DNA of 64,000 nt, from assembly GCF_010548305.1 (NCBI RefSeq), contig NZ_JAAGLV010000006.1, forward strand, positions 186,001-250,000, written 5' to 3'. The notes below the pieces were generated by a model, which made no database searches, was not told where the DNA came from, and was given only the letters and a program-made list of their open reading frames with translations. Origin of the DNA: Streptomyces sp. SID13031. Its GTDB lineage: Bacteria > Actinomycetota > Actinomycetes > Propionibacteriales > Kribbellaceae. The stretch's first letter is position 1. Each line of letters begins with the position of its first letter. Made by a program: the position numbers and the translations under genes. Shown one piece after another: positions 52,052 to 60,645 of the stretch.

Positions 52052-52845
52052 CGCCTGGCCTCGGGCAGGTCGACGGGTCGCTCCTGCTCGGACAGCAGGC
52101 TGTGCAGGTGCGCGCTGATCTCGGCCACCTCGGTCAGGTGGGCGTTCTGGCCCAGACTGCGGGGCCGCGGGATCTCGATCTCGACGATCTCGCGCAGCCG
52201 TCCGGGCCGGGGGGTCAGCACGACCACCCGGTCGGCCAGCACCACGGCCTCCTCGATCGAGTGGGTGACGAAGACGATCGTGGTCGCCAGGTCCATCTGG
52301 ATCCGCTGCAGCTCTGCCGACAGCTCGGTCCGGGTGAGCGCGTCGAGCGCCGAGAACGGCTCGTCCATCAGCATCACCTTGGGGCTGCGGATCAGCGACC
52401 GGCACAGCGACACGCGCTGCTGCATCCCGCCGGACAGCTCGTGCGGGAGCCGGCTCTCGAACCCCTTGAGCCCGACCAGCTCCAGCAACTCGTGCGCACG
52501 ATCGCGGTACTGCGCCTTGCCCCGCTCGGCATCGCCGCCGGAGATCTCCACCGGCAGCATCACGTTCGAGACGACCGACCGCCACGGCAGCAGGGCTGGT
52601 CGCTGGAACATGAAGGAGACGTCGCGGCGTGGCCCGGTGACGGCCTCACCGGCCACCTGGACCCCACCGGACGTCGGCGGCAAGAGTCCCGCGATCAGCC
52701 GGAGCAGCGTGGACTTGCCACAACCGGACCGGCCGATCAACGTGACGAACTCGTTCTCCTGGACGTGCAGGTCGATCTCCTCGAGCGCCCGGACCTCTCC
52801 CCCGCGGCCTTCGAAAACCTGCCCAACACCGTCCAGCCGGATCAT
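52048..52845 (-). CDS. ABC importer ATPase (SsuB/TauB type)
   Basis: This 265-residue ATPase has Walker A (GRSGCGKST), Q-loop (FMFQRPALLPWRSV), signature (LSGGMQQRVSLCR), Walker B (VMLMDEPFSALDA) and the His switch (VTHSIEEAV). The SsuB/TauB/NrtD subgroup is indicated by the LLPWRSVVSNVMLP segment. It begins one base after the binding-protein stop. Confidence 0.95.
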   Translation of the reverse strand: MIRLDGVGQVFEGRGGEVRALEEIDLHVQENEFVTLIGRSGCGKSTLLRLIAGLLPPTSGGVQVAGEAVTGPRRDVSFMFQRPALLPWRSVVSNVMLPVEISGGDAERGKAQYRDRAHELLELVGLKGFESRLPHELSGGMQQRVSLCRSLIRSPKVMLMDEPFSALDALTRTELSAELQRIQMDLATTIVFVTHSIEEAVVLADRVVVLTPRPGRLREIVEIEIPRPRSLGQNAHLTEVAEISAHLHSLLSEQERPVDLPEARR

Positions 52846-52846
52846 G

Positions 52847-53896
52847 TCAGCCCTTGGGAGCCAGGTCGGTGTTGACCACGTCTGCCGGCGTGATCGACCC
52901 CTTCGGGATCACCTTGTACTTGACCAGATCGGTGATGATGCGGTTGACCCGATCGGTCTCGACCCCACCGGGCATCCCGGCATAGCCGTCCGGCTTCACG
53001 TAGGGCTTCATCAGTTCCAGTTCCTTCGTCGCCACCTCGACGTTGGTGTCCGGAACGTACTTCTTCAGGATCTGGGCTGCCGCCGCCGGGTCGGCCAGCG
53101 CGTCGTCCATGCCCTTGAGCAGCGCCGTGGTGAACTTCTGCACCTGGGCGGAGTGGTCCTTGACCAGATCGTCGCGAGCGATGATCGCGTTCCCGTAGAG
53201 GTCCTGCACCTTCTCGCCGTACGGCAGGACGACGGCCTTGCGCTTCTTCTCCTTGTCGGCCGCCTCGACCAGCGGTACGCCGACCACGAACTGGCCGATC
53301 CCATCGACCTTGTCGGCGGCGAGCAGCTTCGGCAGGCCCGGCGGCGGCGAGGGAACGAACTCGACGGACTTCGGGTCGATACCGACCTGCTGGGCGTACA
53401 GCGGGAAGGTCACCCAGTTGGTCGAACCGGGCTGGTCGCCGATCCGGGTCTTCTCGCCGTTGGCCTTGACCAGCGACTTCGGATCGCCGTTCTTGATCTG
53501 GCCGCCGTCGAGCGCGACGATCGCCGCCATCGAACGCTGCTGGATCATCCCGACCGTGGTGACCGGCAGCTTCTGGTTGGCCAGCGTGATCATCAGCGCG
53601 GTGAAGTCGCCGATGCCGTAGTCGGCCTGACCACCGGCGACGATCTTCATCACGTCGACGGTGCCCTTGCCCGGCGTGATCTTCACGTCCAGACCGGCGT
53701 CCTTGAAGTAGCCCTTCTCCAGGGCGACATAGGCATAGGCCTCGCGGCCGAAGGTGCCGAAAGAGGTCAGATAGCTGACCTTCTCCAGTTTCACGTCCCC
53801 GTTCGTGCCGGTCTTGCTGTCGTCGTTGCACGCGCTCATCCCGGTGGTCAGTGCGAGCACTGCGACCAGGGCGACGGCCGGACGTCTGAACCTCAT
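52847..53896 (-). CDS. ABC importer substrate-binding lipoprotein (NMT1/THI5-like)
   Basis: This 349-residue protein has a lipoprotein signal peptide with Cys23 (LALTTGMSAC). The mature NMT1/SsuA-like fold follows (VSYLTSFGTFGREAYAYVAL, EKGYFKDAGLDVKI, GGQADYGIGDFTALMI). Related proteins bind sulfonates, thiamine precursors or aromatic acids; the ligand cannot be read here. It is the first gene of the catabolic operon, with GGAGAGGAG before ATG 53896 and an operator-like palindrome 19 bp upstream. Confidence 0.93.
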   Translation of the reverse strand: MRFRRPAVALVAVLALTTGMSACNDDSKTGTNGDVKLEKVSYLTSFGTFGREAYAYVALEKGYFKDAGLDVKITPGKGTVDVMKIVAGGQADYGIGDFTALMITLANQKLPVTTVGMIQQRSMAAIVALDGGQIKNGDPKSLVKANGEKTRIGDQPGSTNWVTFPLYAQQVGIDPKSVEFVPSPPPGLPKLLAADKVDGIGQFVVGVPLVEAADKEKKRKAVVLPYGEKVQDLYGNAIIARDDLVKDHSAQVQKFTTALLKGMDDALADPAAAAQILKKYVPDTNVEVATKELELMKPYVKPDGYAGMPGGVETDRVNRIITDLVKYKVIPKGSITPADVVNTDLAPKG

Positions 53897-53915
53897 GCTG
53901 GACTTCTCCTCTCCG

Positions 53916-53938
53916 ATATTTGATCAAACATCAAATAT
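53916..53938 (-). promoter_or_regulatory. Operator-like palindrome before the catabolic operon
   Basis: ATATTTGAT (53916-53924) and ATCAAATAT (53930-53938) form a perfect 9-bp inverted repeat around five bases. It is strikingly AT-rich. FCD-type GntR repressors bind sites of this size, and two such regulators lie downstream. The rest of the 382-bp divergent gap to 54320 shows only an ACAAATTTGT palindrome at 54155-54164. Confidence 0.7.
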
Positions 53939-54320
53939 GGAAGGGTGGTCAATCGGCCCTCGGGGACTTCACAGTGTCTTTACGTGCTCTGACCAACACT
54001 GTCCGGATCCCCTCAGAACCCGACTGCCGCCCGTCCAGGAGCCGATTCCCCATGCCGCTCCGTCACCGGACCAGCACCCCGCCCCGACCACAGACCGTAC
54101 CTGTCCGGACAGCAGATCGCGACGTCCGTCCGGTCCCAACCTGCCCACTCCAGAACAAATTTGTGTAAACCCGGCCGGACTGTGATCTCCATCATGCAAG
54201 CGCTCTCTCAGGGCGGGAACCGAGTCCGGTCCGTGAACGTATCGCCCGTCGTTCCAGGGAGGGACGGCCATCACCCGGTAGAGGGAGCCGCCCGGCTTGG
54301 CCGCCTGCGAGGATGAGTGG

Positions 54321-55577
54321 GTGGCGAACGTCCTGGTCCGCGGGTCGACCTATCTGCGCTGGGTCTACCTGTTGCTCGGCGCTGCCCTGGTGCTCGCCTT
54401 CATCCTGGTCGACAGCGGTCTCGCCTCGCTGCTCGACGGCCTGCACTTGCCGAAGGTGCTGTACGCCGTCCTCGTCATCCTGATCGGGGTCGTCCCGCCA
54501 CTCGTGCTGGGCACGCTGCCCGCCGTTCGCGAGGTGGAGGGCATCGCGGCCGAGTCGCTGCTCGGGGTCCGCTTCGAGGAACGGCCGCTCGGCCCGTCCC
54601 GCACCTGGCCACAACGCCGCCGGACGACCATCTGGTTTTGCCTGCACCTGGCTGCCGGTGGGTTCGTCGGTGTGCTGTCCACGATCGTCTTCGGCCTCGG
54701 CGCCGTGCTGATCGCGGCCCCGTTCCGCTCCCCCGGCTCGCACCAGCTCATTCCCGGCGTGACATACCGGATCACCGGCCGGTGGACCGACTTCTGGATG
54801 CCGTTGGCAACCATCGCGGCGATCGTCGCGCTGATCCTGCTGTCCGCGGGGATCGGGGCACTGCTCGCGTACGCCGCCCCGCGGCTGCTCGGGCCGACGC
54901 CGGCCGAGCGGATCGAGCTGCTCGAACGCCGGACTGCGACCCTTGCCGAGCGCAACAGATTGGCCCGCGAACTGCACGACAGCGTCGGCCACACGCTCAG
55001 CCTGGTCACCATCCAGGCCGCCGCCGCCCGCCGGGTGCTCGCCACCGATCCCGCCTTCGCCGAGAAGGCGCTGGCCGCGATGGAGACCTCGGCCCGGGCG
55101 GCCCTCGCGGATCTCGACCACGTTCTCGGTCTGCTCCGCGATGATCGGCGGACCGGCTCGCAGACCGCTCCGCAGGCGACCCTCGGCAACCTCACCCGGC
55201 TCGTCGAGGCAACCAGGGCCGGCGGCATCACGGTCGGCGTACGGCGTACCGGAGATCTCGAGCAGTTGCCCGCGGCGGTCTCGCGGGAGGCGTACCGGAT
55301 CGTCCAGGAAGGCCTCACGAACGCGATCCGGCACGCGGGCCGCCCGGCCGGCGAGCTCAGCGTCGATCTGCTGATCAGCCTCGACAAGTCCGGTCTGCTG
55401 CTGGAGCTGACCAACCCGGTCAGTGCGGGCGCGGCCGACCACTCGGGCGGCGGCCGGGGGCTGGCCGGTATCCGTGAAAGGGTCGCCGTACTGCGCGGCA
55501 CTGTCGAGGCCGGCCTGGTCGCGGATCGCTGGCGACTCGCGGTGAGGCTGCCGGTGGCCGTCACAACGAAGGCCTGA
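54321..55577 (+). CDS. NarL-type sensor histidine kinase
   Basis: This 418-residue membrane kinase has four predicted helices in residues 1-190, then a dimerisation helix with the phospho-acceptor His (LARELHDSVGHTLSLVTIQA) and a HATPase_c domain with IVQEGLTNAIRHAG and GGGRGLAGIRERV. GTG 54321 is the first codon after a GAGGATG stretch. It pairs with the response regulator encoded immediately downstream. The signal is unknown; there is no extracellular sensing domain of any size, so membrane or intramembrane sensing is likely. Confidence 0.92.
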   Translation: MANVLVRGSTYLRWVYLLLGAALVLAFILVDSGLASLLDGLHLPKVLYAVLVILIGVVPPLVLGTLPAVREVEGIAAESLLGVRFEERPLGPSRTWPQRRRTTIWFCLHLAAGGFVGVLSTIVFGLGAVLIAAPFRSPGSHQLIPGVTYRITGRWTDFWMPLATIAAIVALILLSAGIGALLAYAAPRLLGPTPAERIELLERRTATLAERNRLARELHDSVGHTLSLVTIQAAAARRVLATDPAFAEKALAAMETSARAALADLDHVLGLLRDDRRTGSQTAPQATLGNLTRLVEATRAGGITVGVRRTGDLEQLPAAVSREAYRIVQEGLTNAIRHAGRPAGELSVDLLISLDKSGLLLELTNPVSAGAADHSGGGRGLAGIRERVAVLRGTVEAGLVADRWRLAVRLPVAVTTKA

Positions 55578-55612
55578 CCGGGCGGCGGGTGGCGCAGAGA
55601 TGGAGGATGACA

Positions 55613-56266
55613 GTGGAGATTTCGGTAGTGGTGGTGGACGACGAGCCGCTGATCCGGAGCGGACTGCGCGCGATCATCAACGCGGAGCCCGACCTGACCG
55701 TCGTAGGCGAGGCCGGTGACGGCGCCGAGGTGCTCGGGGTGGTCCGCCGGACGCGGCCCGACGTCGTCCTGATGGACGTCCGGATGCCCGCTGTCGACGG
55801 CATCCAGGCGACCCGCCTACTGCTCGACGGCCTCGACCCCGCACCACGGGTGCTGGTCGTGACGACCTTCGAGAACGACGACTACGTGTACGACGCGCTG
55901 CGCGCCGGGGCATCCGGTTTCCTGCTGAAGCGCACTCCCCCGGACGACATCATCGCGGCGATCCGGACGGTCGCCGGGAGCGAGTCGCTGCTGTTCCCGG
56001 AGGCGATCCGGGCGCTGGCGCTCGCTCATGTCGCCGACCAGGATCAGCCGACCGGGCTGCACGAGTTCCAGCTGACCGACCGCGAGCAGGAGGTACTGCG
56101 GCTGATGGCGCGCGGCCTGTCGAACGCTGAGATCGCCACCGAGCTCATCCTCGGCGTGCAGACGATCAAGACGCACGTCGCGAACCTGCTGGCCAAGCTG
56201 GGCGCCCGGGACCGGACCCAAGCCGTGATCCAGGCGTACGAGTCGGGATTCGTCCCGCTTCGCTGA
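55613..56266 (+). CDS. NarL/FixJ-type response regulator
   Basis: This 217-residue regulator has a receiver domain with the acidic pair (VVVVDDEPLIRSGLRA), the phospho-Asp in VVLMDVRMPAVDG and Lys in GFLLKRTPPDD. A LuxR helix-turn-helix follows at the C-terminus (LTDREQEVLRLMARGLSNAE, QTIKTHVANLLAKLGARDR). GTG 55613 is preferred because GGAGG lies 6 bases upstream; the in-frame ATG 55607 abuts that site. It starts 35 bp after the kinase stop. Confidence 0.94.
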   Translation: MEISVVVVDDEPLIRSGLRAIINAEPDLTVVGEAGDGAEVLGVVRRTRPDVVLMDVRMPAVDGIQATRLLLDGLDPAPRVLVVTTFENDDYVYDALRAGASGFLLKRTPPDDIIAAIRTVAGSESLLFPEAIRALALAHVADQDQPTGLHEFQLTDREQEVLRLMARGLSNAEIATELILGVQTIKTHVANLLAKLGARDRTQAVIQAYESGFVPLR

Positions 56267-56270
56267 GTGC

Positions 56271-56807
56271 TTACGTGTCGGCGGGGTCGACGTTCTCGTC
56301 GGCGAGCACGCAGGCATTGTGCAGTGGGTCGATCTGGTCGGCCTGGACCGCGATCCGCTGGAGCAGCATCCGGAAGATCATCCGCTCGCCGTCGTCCAGG
56401 CTGCCCATCACGCTGTCCTCACGCTCGGCCAGCCGGCGCTCCAGGTCGCAGAGCGTCTTCTTGCCCAGGTCGGTCGGGACGATCAGCCGGGCCCGCCGGT
56501 CGGTCGGATCGGCCTGGCGCTGCACCAGACCGGTCTTCTCCAGGTCGTCCAGCAGGTAGGTCATCACCGTCCGGTCGACACCCAGCTGGGCCGCCAGGTC
56601 GAGCTGGCGCTTCGGGCCCTCGCTGACCGTGGTGGCGAGCACCTGGTAACCCCGCGGGCCGCCCGGGACGTCATTCAGCGCATCGGCGGCCGCCTTCGCG
56701 TACCGCCGGAACACGACGCCCAGAGCCCAGCCGAGGTCTGCCTCGACCGAGGTCCCGCGGGCTACCCGGGCATTCACCTCGGGCGACGAACTGGTCATGA
56801 AAGCCAT
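56271..56807 (-). CDS. MarR-family regulator
   Basis: This 178-residue winged-helix protein has the MarR core (QLDLAAQLGVDRTVMTYLLD, DLEKTGLVQRQADPTDRRAR). It is divergent from the azoreductase gene with 114 bp between the starts, and MarR-type repressors commonly control such quinone or azo reductases. ATG 56807 (or 56798) is the start. It converges on the response regulator gene with 4 bp between the stops. Confidence 0.92.
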   Translation of the reverse strand: MAFMTSSSPEVNARVARGTSVEADLGWALGVVFRRYAKAAADALNDVPGGPRGYQVLATTVSEGPKRQLDLAAQLGVDRTVMTYLLDDLEKTGLVQRQADPTDRRARLIVPTDLGKKTLCDLERRLAEREDSVMGSLDDGERMIFRMLLQRIAVQADQIDPLHNACVLADENVDPADT

Positions 56808-56921
56808 CGTACGTGGTCTGCGCCACTCAGAATACGATCTGACTTGAATATGTTCTGCTTGGAAGACTATCTTGGGAGCAGCTCAGATTGAGCGCCCCAC
56901 CAGTTTTTCGAGAGGAACGAC

Positions 56922-57593
56922 ATGACCACCCTCCTTCGCGTCGATGCCAGCATCCGGGTCGACGGATCTGTCAGCCGTGCGCTCGCCGACAGCGCCGAGG
57001 CGGCCTGGCAGGCGGAGCACCCGGACGGCGTCGTGGTCCGGCGCGACCTCGGTCGGCACCCGATCCCGTCGAACGTCTGGCCGGCCGTGATCAGCGCCAA
57101 GATGGGTTTGGACAGCCCCTCCGATGCAGACCGCGCCGACACCGCGGACGCGCTCGCGCTGGCCGCCGACGTCGTGGCCGAGCTGAAGAACGCCGACGCG
57201 GTGCTGCTCGCGGTACCGCTCTACAACTTCGGGATCTCCCAGCACGTGAAGACCTGGATCGACCTGCTGCTCTCCGAGCGCGACCTGGCAACCGGACCGG
57301 GTCCGGTCCAGGGCCGGCCGATCATCTTCACCCTGGCCCGCGGCGGCGGCTACGGCGCCGGCGCTCCGCGCGAGGGCTGGGACCACGCCACGCCGTACCT
57401 GGAGCGCATCTTCGGCGACGTCTTCGGCATGAACATCCGCAAGGCCGTCGCGGAACTCACCCTGGCATCGGTCACTCCGGCGATGGCCGAGCTGATCCCC
57501 GCTGCCAAGGTCTCCGAGGAAGAGGCCCATGTGAGCGCCAAGGAGCACGGCGTCACCGTCGCCAAGGAGCTCTTGGGCGCCGCTGCTGCCTGA
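56922..57593 (+). CDS. azoR: FMN-dependent NADH-azoreductase / quinone reductase
   Basis: This 223-residue flavodoxin-fold protein has LLRVDASIRVDGSVSRALAD for the FMN phosphate, VPLYNFGISQHVKTWIDLLL and ARGGGYGAGAPREG, the standard AzoR blocks. It reduces quinones and azo compounds by two electrons and protects against thiol-reactive quinones. Probably repressed by the adjacent MarR protein. A GAGAGGAACGAC ribosome site precedes ATG 56922. Confidence 0.93.
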   Translation: MTTLLRVDASIRVDGSVSRALADSAEAAWQAEHPDGVVVRRDLGRHPIPSNVWPAVISAKMGLDSPSDADRADTADALALAADVVAELKNADAVLLAVPLYNFGISQHVKTWIDLLLSERDLATGPGPVQGRPIIFTLARGGGYGAGAPREGWDHATPYLERIFGDVFGMNIRKAVAELTLASVTPAMAELIPAAKVSEEEAHVSAKEHGVTVAKELLGAAAA

Positions 57594-57618
57594 GCTCTCG
57601 GCACTAGGGCGTGTCTCT

Positions 57619-58560
57619 CTAGTCGCTGTCTTCTGCAGGTGCCGTGCTCGAGCCGGCGCTCTGCCAGACAGACAGAGTCACTGAAAGCGTCACCGGTGTG
57701 GGGTCGGCCAGTACTGCGATCCGCTCCGCCAGCTCAACCTTGTCCGTATGCCGCGCGCTCGGCGTCATCGCCACCAGCAGCTCGACCGCCGGGTGATCGA
57801 GCCGCATCGCGACCTCGACGACTTCGCTGCCGAGCTTCTCGAACGAACCACCGAGCGACTCGCTCAGCCGCCGCTCCTTCTCCTCATCCACCCGAACAAG
57901 GCCCAGTACGCCGACCAGCTCGGCCAAGTGCGCCTGGTTGGGGGTCACCACGAGCAGTGATCCGCCGGGGGCAAGGATCCGGGCCATCTCGGTGGCATTG
58001 CGCGGCGCGAACACATTGAGCACCAGGTGCGCGGCCTGATCCCGCACCGGCAACTCCTGCCACGCATCGCAGACCACTGCGCCGATCCGCTCCGGATCCA
58101 CCTTGGCTGCCCGGCGGGCGGCGTACCGAGAGACGTCCAGTGCCAGCCCGCGCCGCCCGGCCTGCGCCTCAACCACACCGGCCAGGTAGTACCCGGTACC
58201 TGCCCCGACCTCGACCACGAGCTTCCCGTCGGCCGCTGCGCCTCTGGCGCGCCCTTCGACCGCTGCGCCCGTGGCCGCCGTACTGGTCCGCGCGCCACTG
58301 GGCTCCAGCTCCGCGGCGGCGGCAATCAGCGCTTGGCGGACCGGCGCGTAGAAGGTTCCGGCAAGGAACTGGTCGCGGGCGTCGACCATCTCCGCGGAAT
58401 CGCCTTCGATACCGGTCGAGGCCGAGGGCAACAAGTTGAGGTAGCCCTGTTTGGCGAGGTCGAAGGCGTGCCGTTGCGGGCAGTACGCAGTACGGCCGGT
58501 CAGGGTCAGCGCGTCGCCGCAGACCGGGCAGCGCAGTACGGAGACCAGGTCGGGATGCAC
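57619..58560 (-). CDS. rRNA (guanine-N1)-methyltransferase family, RlmA/TlrB-like
   Basis: This 313-residue protein starts with the four-ligand zinc site of RlmA/TlrB enzymes (LRCPVCGDALTLTGRTAYCP, QRHAFDLAKQGYLNLLPS) and continues with a SAM domain (VVEVGAGTGYYLAGVV, then VLNVFAPRNATEMARIL). Family members methylate G745 or G748 of 23S rRNA; the G748 type gives tylosin resistance. Residues 90-115 are an Ala/Gly-rich insert (AATGAAVEGRARGAAADGK). Whether this is a housekeeping or a resistance enzyme cannot be decided here. Confidence 0.88.
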   Translation of the reverse strand: MHPDLVSVLRCPVCGDALTLTGRTAYCPQRHAFDLAKQGYLNLLPSASTGIEGDSAEMVDARDQFLAGTFYAPVRQALIAAAAELEPSGARTSTAATGAAVEGRARGAAADGKLVVEVGAGTGYYLAGVVEAQAGRRGLALDVSRYAARRAAKVDPERIGAVVCDAWQELPVRDQAAHLVLNVFAPRNATEMARILAPGGSLLVVTPNQAHLAELVGVLGLVRVDEEKERRLSESLGGSFEKLGSEVVEVAMRLDHPAVELLVAMTPSARHTDKVELAERIAVLADPTPVTLSVTLSVWQSAGSSTAPAEDSD

Positions 58561-58632
58561 ACCCGGGAGACTAGGCCATGACCTGCAGCTGACTCTTAGG
58601 CCGAGGCGGCCGACCAGCCCAGTACGGGGGTG

Positions 58633-59517
58633 CTAGCCGTTGATGTCGCGGCTGGTGAAGCGGGCCCAGGCGGCTGCGTAGAAGACGCCCAGGTAGGCGG
58701 CTTGCAGCAGGAGGTTGCGGATGATCGCGTCCCAGTACGGTGGATCCCGGAGCAGGTCGGCGAACGAGGGCCAGCCGTACATCAGCAGCCACGGGTGGAT
58801 CTCGTCGATCTGCGGGATCGCGCCGAGGATGCCGAACACGATGAACGCGCCGAACGTCGCCGCCATCGCGGCGAGCGGGGTCGAGGTCAGCGACGACACG
58901 AACAGTCCGACCCCGGCGAGCCCGAGCAGCGACAACGCGACCAGGATCGCAATCCCGAACGCCCGCAACAGCCCGTCGGCCAGCGACACCGTCGTCCCCG
59001 ACAGCAGAACGACATCGCCGACCGGGAACAGCACCACGCCGGCGATCAGCCCGGCCAGCCAGATCGTCATCGTCGCGGTCAGGCAGAACACCACCAGCGC
59101 GACCATCTTCGCCGCGAGCAGCCGCGATCGCCCGGCCGGCGCCGTCAGCATGTTGCGCAGGGTGCCGAGACTCGCCTCGCCCGCGAGCGACTCTCCTGCC
59201 ACGACCGTCACAGCGGTAGGCAGGAAGAACGGCAGCGACAATCCGAGACTCGCGACCACCAGGAAGAACCCGTTGCCGGCGATCTGACCGATGAACCCCT
59301 CGCCGCCCTCGGTCCCGGACAGCTTGATCGCGACCCCCACCAGCACCGGTACGCCGGCCAGCACGGCAAGCGTCACCCACGTGCGCGCGCGCCCGAAGAC
59401 CAAGTGCAACTCGGAGGCGAACAGCGCAATCGTGTGCCGCCCGGCGGTCGGTCGCCGGGCGTTCTGGTTGTTCACCTTGGCCAGGTCGCGGCGGTCCGCG
59501 GTTTCACTCAGCGACAT
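58633..59517 (-). CDS. ABC-2 type transporter permease
   Basis: This 294-residue membrane protein has six probable helices and begins with a cytoplasmic segment FASELHLVFGRARTWVTLAV. The region FFLPTAVTVVAGESLAGEAS, LGTLRNMLTAPAGRSRLLAA is characteristic of ABC-2 permeases. It overlaps the ATPase gene by 14 bp and together they form an exporter. Substrate unknown. Confidence 0.9.
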   Translation of the reverse strand: MSLSETADRRDLAKVNNQNARRPTAGRHTIALFASELHLVFGRARTWVTLAVLAGVPVLVGVAIKLSGTEGGEGFIGQIAGNGFFLVVASLGLSLPFFLPTAVTVVAGESLAGEASLGTLRNMLTAPAGRSRLLAAKMVALVVFCLTATMTIWLAGLIAGVVLFPVGDVVLLSGTTVSLADGLLRAFGIAILVALSLLGLAGVGLFVSSLTSTPLAAMAATFGAFIVFGILGAIPQIDEIHPWLLMYGWPSFADLLRDPPYWDAIIRNLLLQAAYLGVFYAAAWARFTSRDING

Positions 59518-60625
59518 CGAATCCCTCCCCGGTCAACGCGACGAAGGCATCCTCGAGGCTGGGGTGCTCGAGTCCGAATCCATGGATCCGGACGTCCGCG
59601 GCAACCAGCGCAGCGGCGAGCTTGTCGATCGGCAGCTCCCCCGGATCGCCATCGACGGTCACATCCAGCCGCCGTACGTCGGTGAGCCCGAGGCCGGTCA
59701 ACGTCGTCGCGGCTTGCTCGAGGTCCGGCGTACGGACGACCAACCGCGGTCGAAGCTCGGAACGCAGCTCGGCCATCGTCGACTGGCGCACGATCCGGCC
59801 CCGGCTCATCACCGCGGCGTGCGTGCACACCTGCTCGACCTCGGCGAGCAGGTGGGTGGAGGTGAAGATCGTCGTACCGTCGTCAGCCAGCTCGCGGATC
59901 AGCGAACGCACCTCGCGGGTGCCCTGCGGATCGAGCCCGTTGGTCGGCTCGTCGAGCACCAGGAGATCGCGGCGTTGCATGAGTGCGACGGCGATCGCCA
60001 GGCGCTGGCGCATCCCGAGCGAGTACGCGCGGACCTTCTTGCCTGCGGCGTTCGACAGCCCGACCCGCTCGAGCGCCTGCCCGGCGCGCAGCTTGCGCGT
60101 CCGCGGGTCGGCGGTGCGGTCGGCGGCGTCGAAGCGGAGGAGATTCGCCAGCCCGGTCCAGAACGGGTAGAAGGCCGGCCCTTCGACCAGCGCACCCACC
60201 CGGGGCAACACGGAGAGCTGAGCCTTGGGCATCGGCTCCCCCAACAACTCCACCGACCCAGAAGTCGGCGCGATCAGCCCCAGCAGCATCCGGATGGTCG
60301 TCGTCTTGCCCGACCCGTTCGGCCCGAGAAACCCGAAGACGCTCCCCGCCGGCACCACCAGATCAATCGCATCCACCGCCACCTGCCCACCCCGGAACCG
60401 CTTGGTGAGCCCCTGCGTGACAATCGGCGCCCCAGCCAACCGTCCATCAGCCACGGCCGACGAGCTCACCTGCCCAGCCCCCGCCGCCGCCGACTGAGGC
60501 GTTGGTGAGGACGGTGCAGTGGTCGCCGGTTTGGCAGCTGCTGCAGGTGCGGCTGACTCGCCGGTGGGGTGGGGAGCAGCCTCGGGGGGTGAGGTCTGCT
60601 CCCCGGAGGGTGGCGTCGGGGTCAT
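59504..60625 (-). CDS. ABC exporter ATPase with Pro/Ala-rich N-terminal tail
   Basis: This 373-residue protein has Walker A (GPNGSGKTTT), Q-loop region (VGALVEGPAFYP), signature (YSLGMRQRLAIAVALM, with YSLGM replacing LSGG), Walker B (LLVLDEPTNGLDP) and His switch (TSTHLLAEV). It is CcmA/DrrA-like with a C-terminal regulatory domain. The first 65 residues are Pro/Ala/Ser-rich and precede the domain start (IVTQGLTKRFRGG). ATG 60625 has no convincing ribosome site, and a later start cannot be excluded. It begins 20 bp after the stop of the secreted-protein gene. Confidence 0.9.
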   Translation of the reverse strand: MTPTPPSGEQTSPPEAAPHPTGESAAPAAAAKPATTAPSSPTPQSAAAGAGQVSSSAVADGRLAGAPIVTQGLTKRFRGGQVAVDAIDLVVPAGSVFGFLGPNGSGKTTTIRMLLGLIAPTSGSVELLGEPMPKAQLSVLPRVGALVEGPAFYPFWTGLANLLRFDAADRTADPRTRKLRAGQALERVGLSNAAGKKVRAYSLGMRQRLAIAVALMQRRDLLVLDEPTNGLDPQGTREVRSLIRELADDGTTIFTSTHLLAEVEQVCTHAAVMSRGRIVRQSTMAELRSELRPRLVVRTPDLEQAATTLTGLGLTDVRRLDVTVDGDPGELPIDKLAAALVAADVRIHGFGLEHPSLEDAFVALTGEGFDVAE

Positions 60626-60645
60626 CGGGGTGGCGGCGGCGTGGG

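Noticed and set aside
50429-53923. 1164-residue open frame on the plus strand across the importer genes
   Set aside because: It opposes five clearly identified genes and reads as low-complexity Arg/Gln/Asp/Ser sequence.
53969-54274. 101-residue minus-strand frame in the gap before the histidine kinase
   Set aside because: Gly/Ser/Trp-rich, no ribosome site, no recognisable domain.
56808-56921. MarR operator in the azoreductase promoter region
   Set aside because: No convincing palindrome could be seen; only scattered CTTG repeats.
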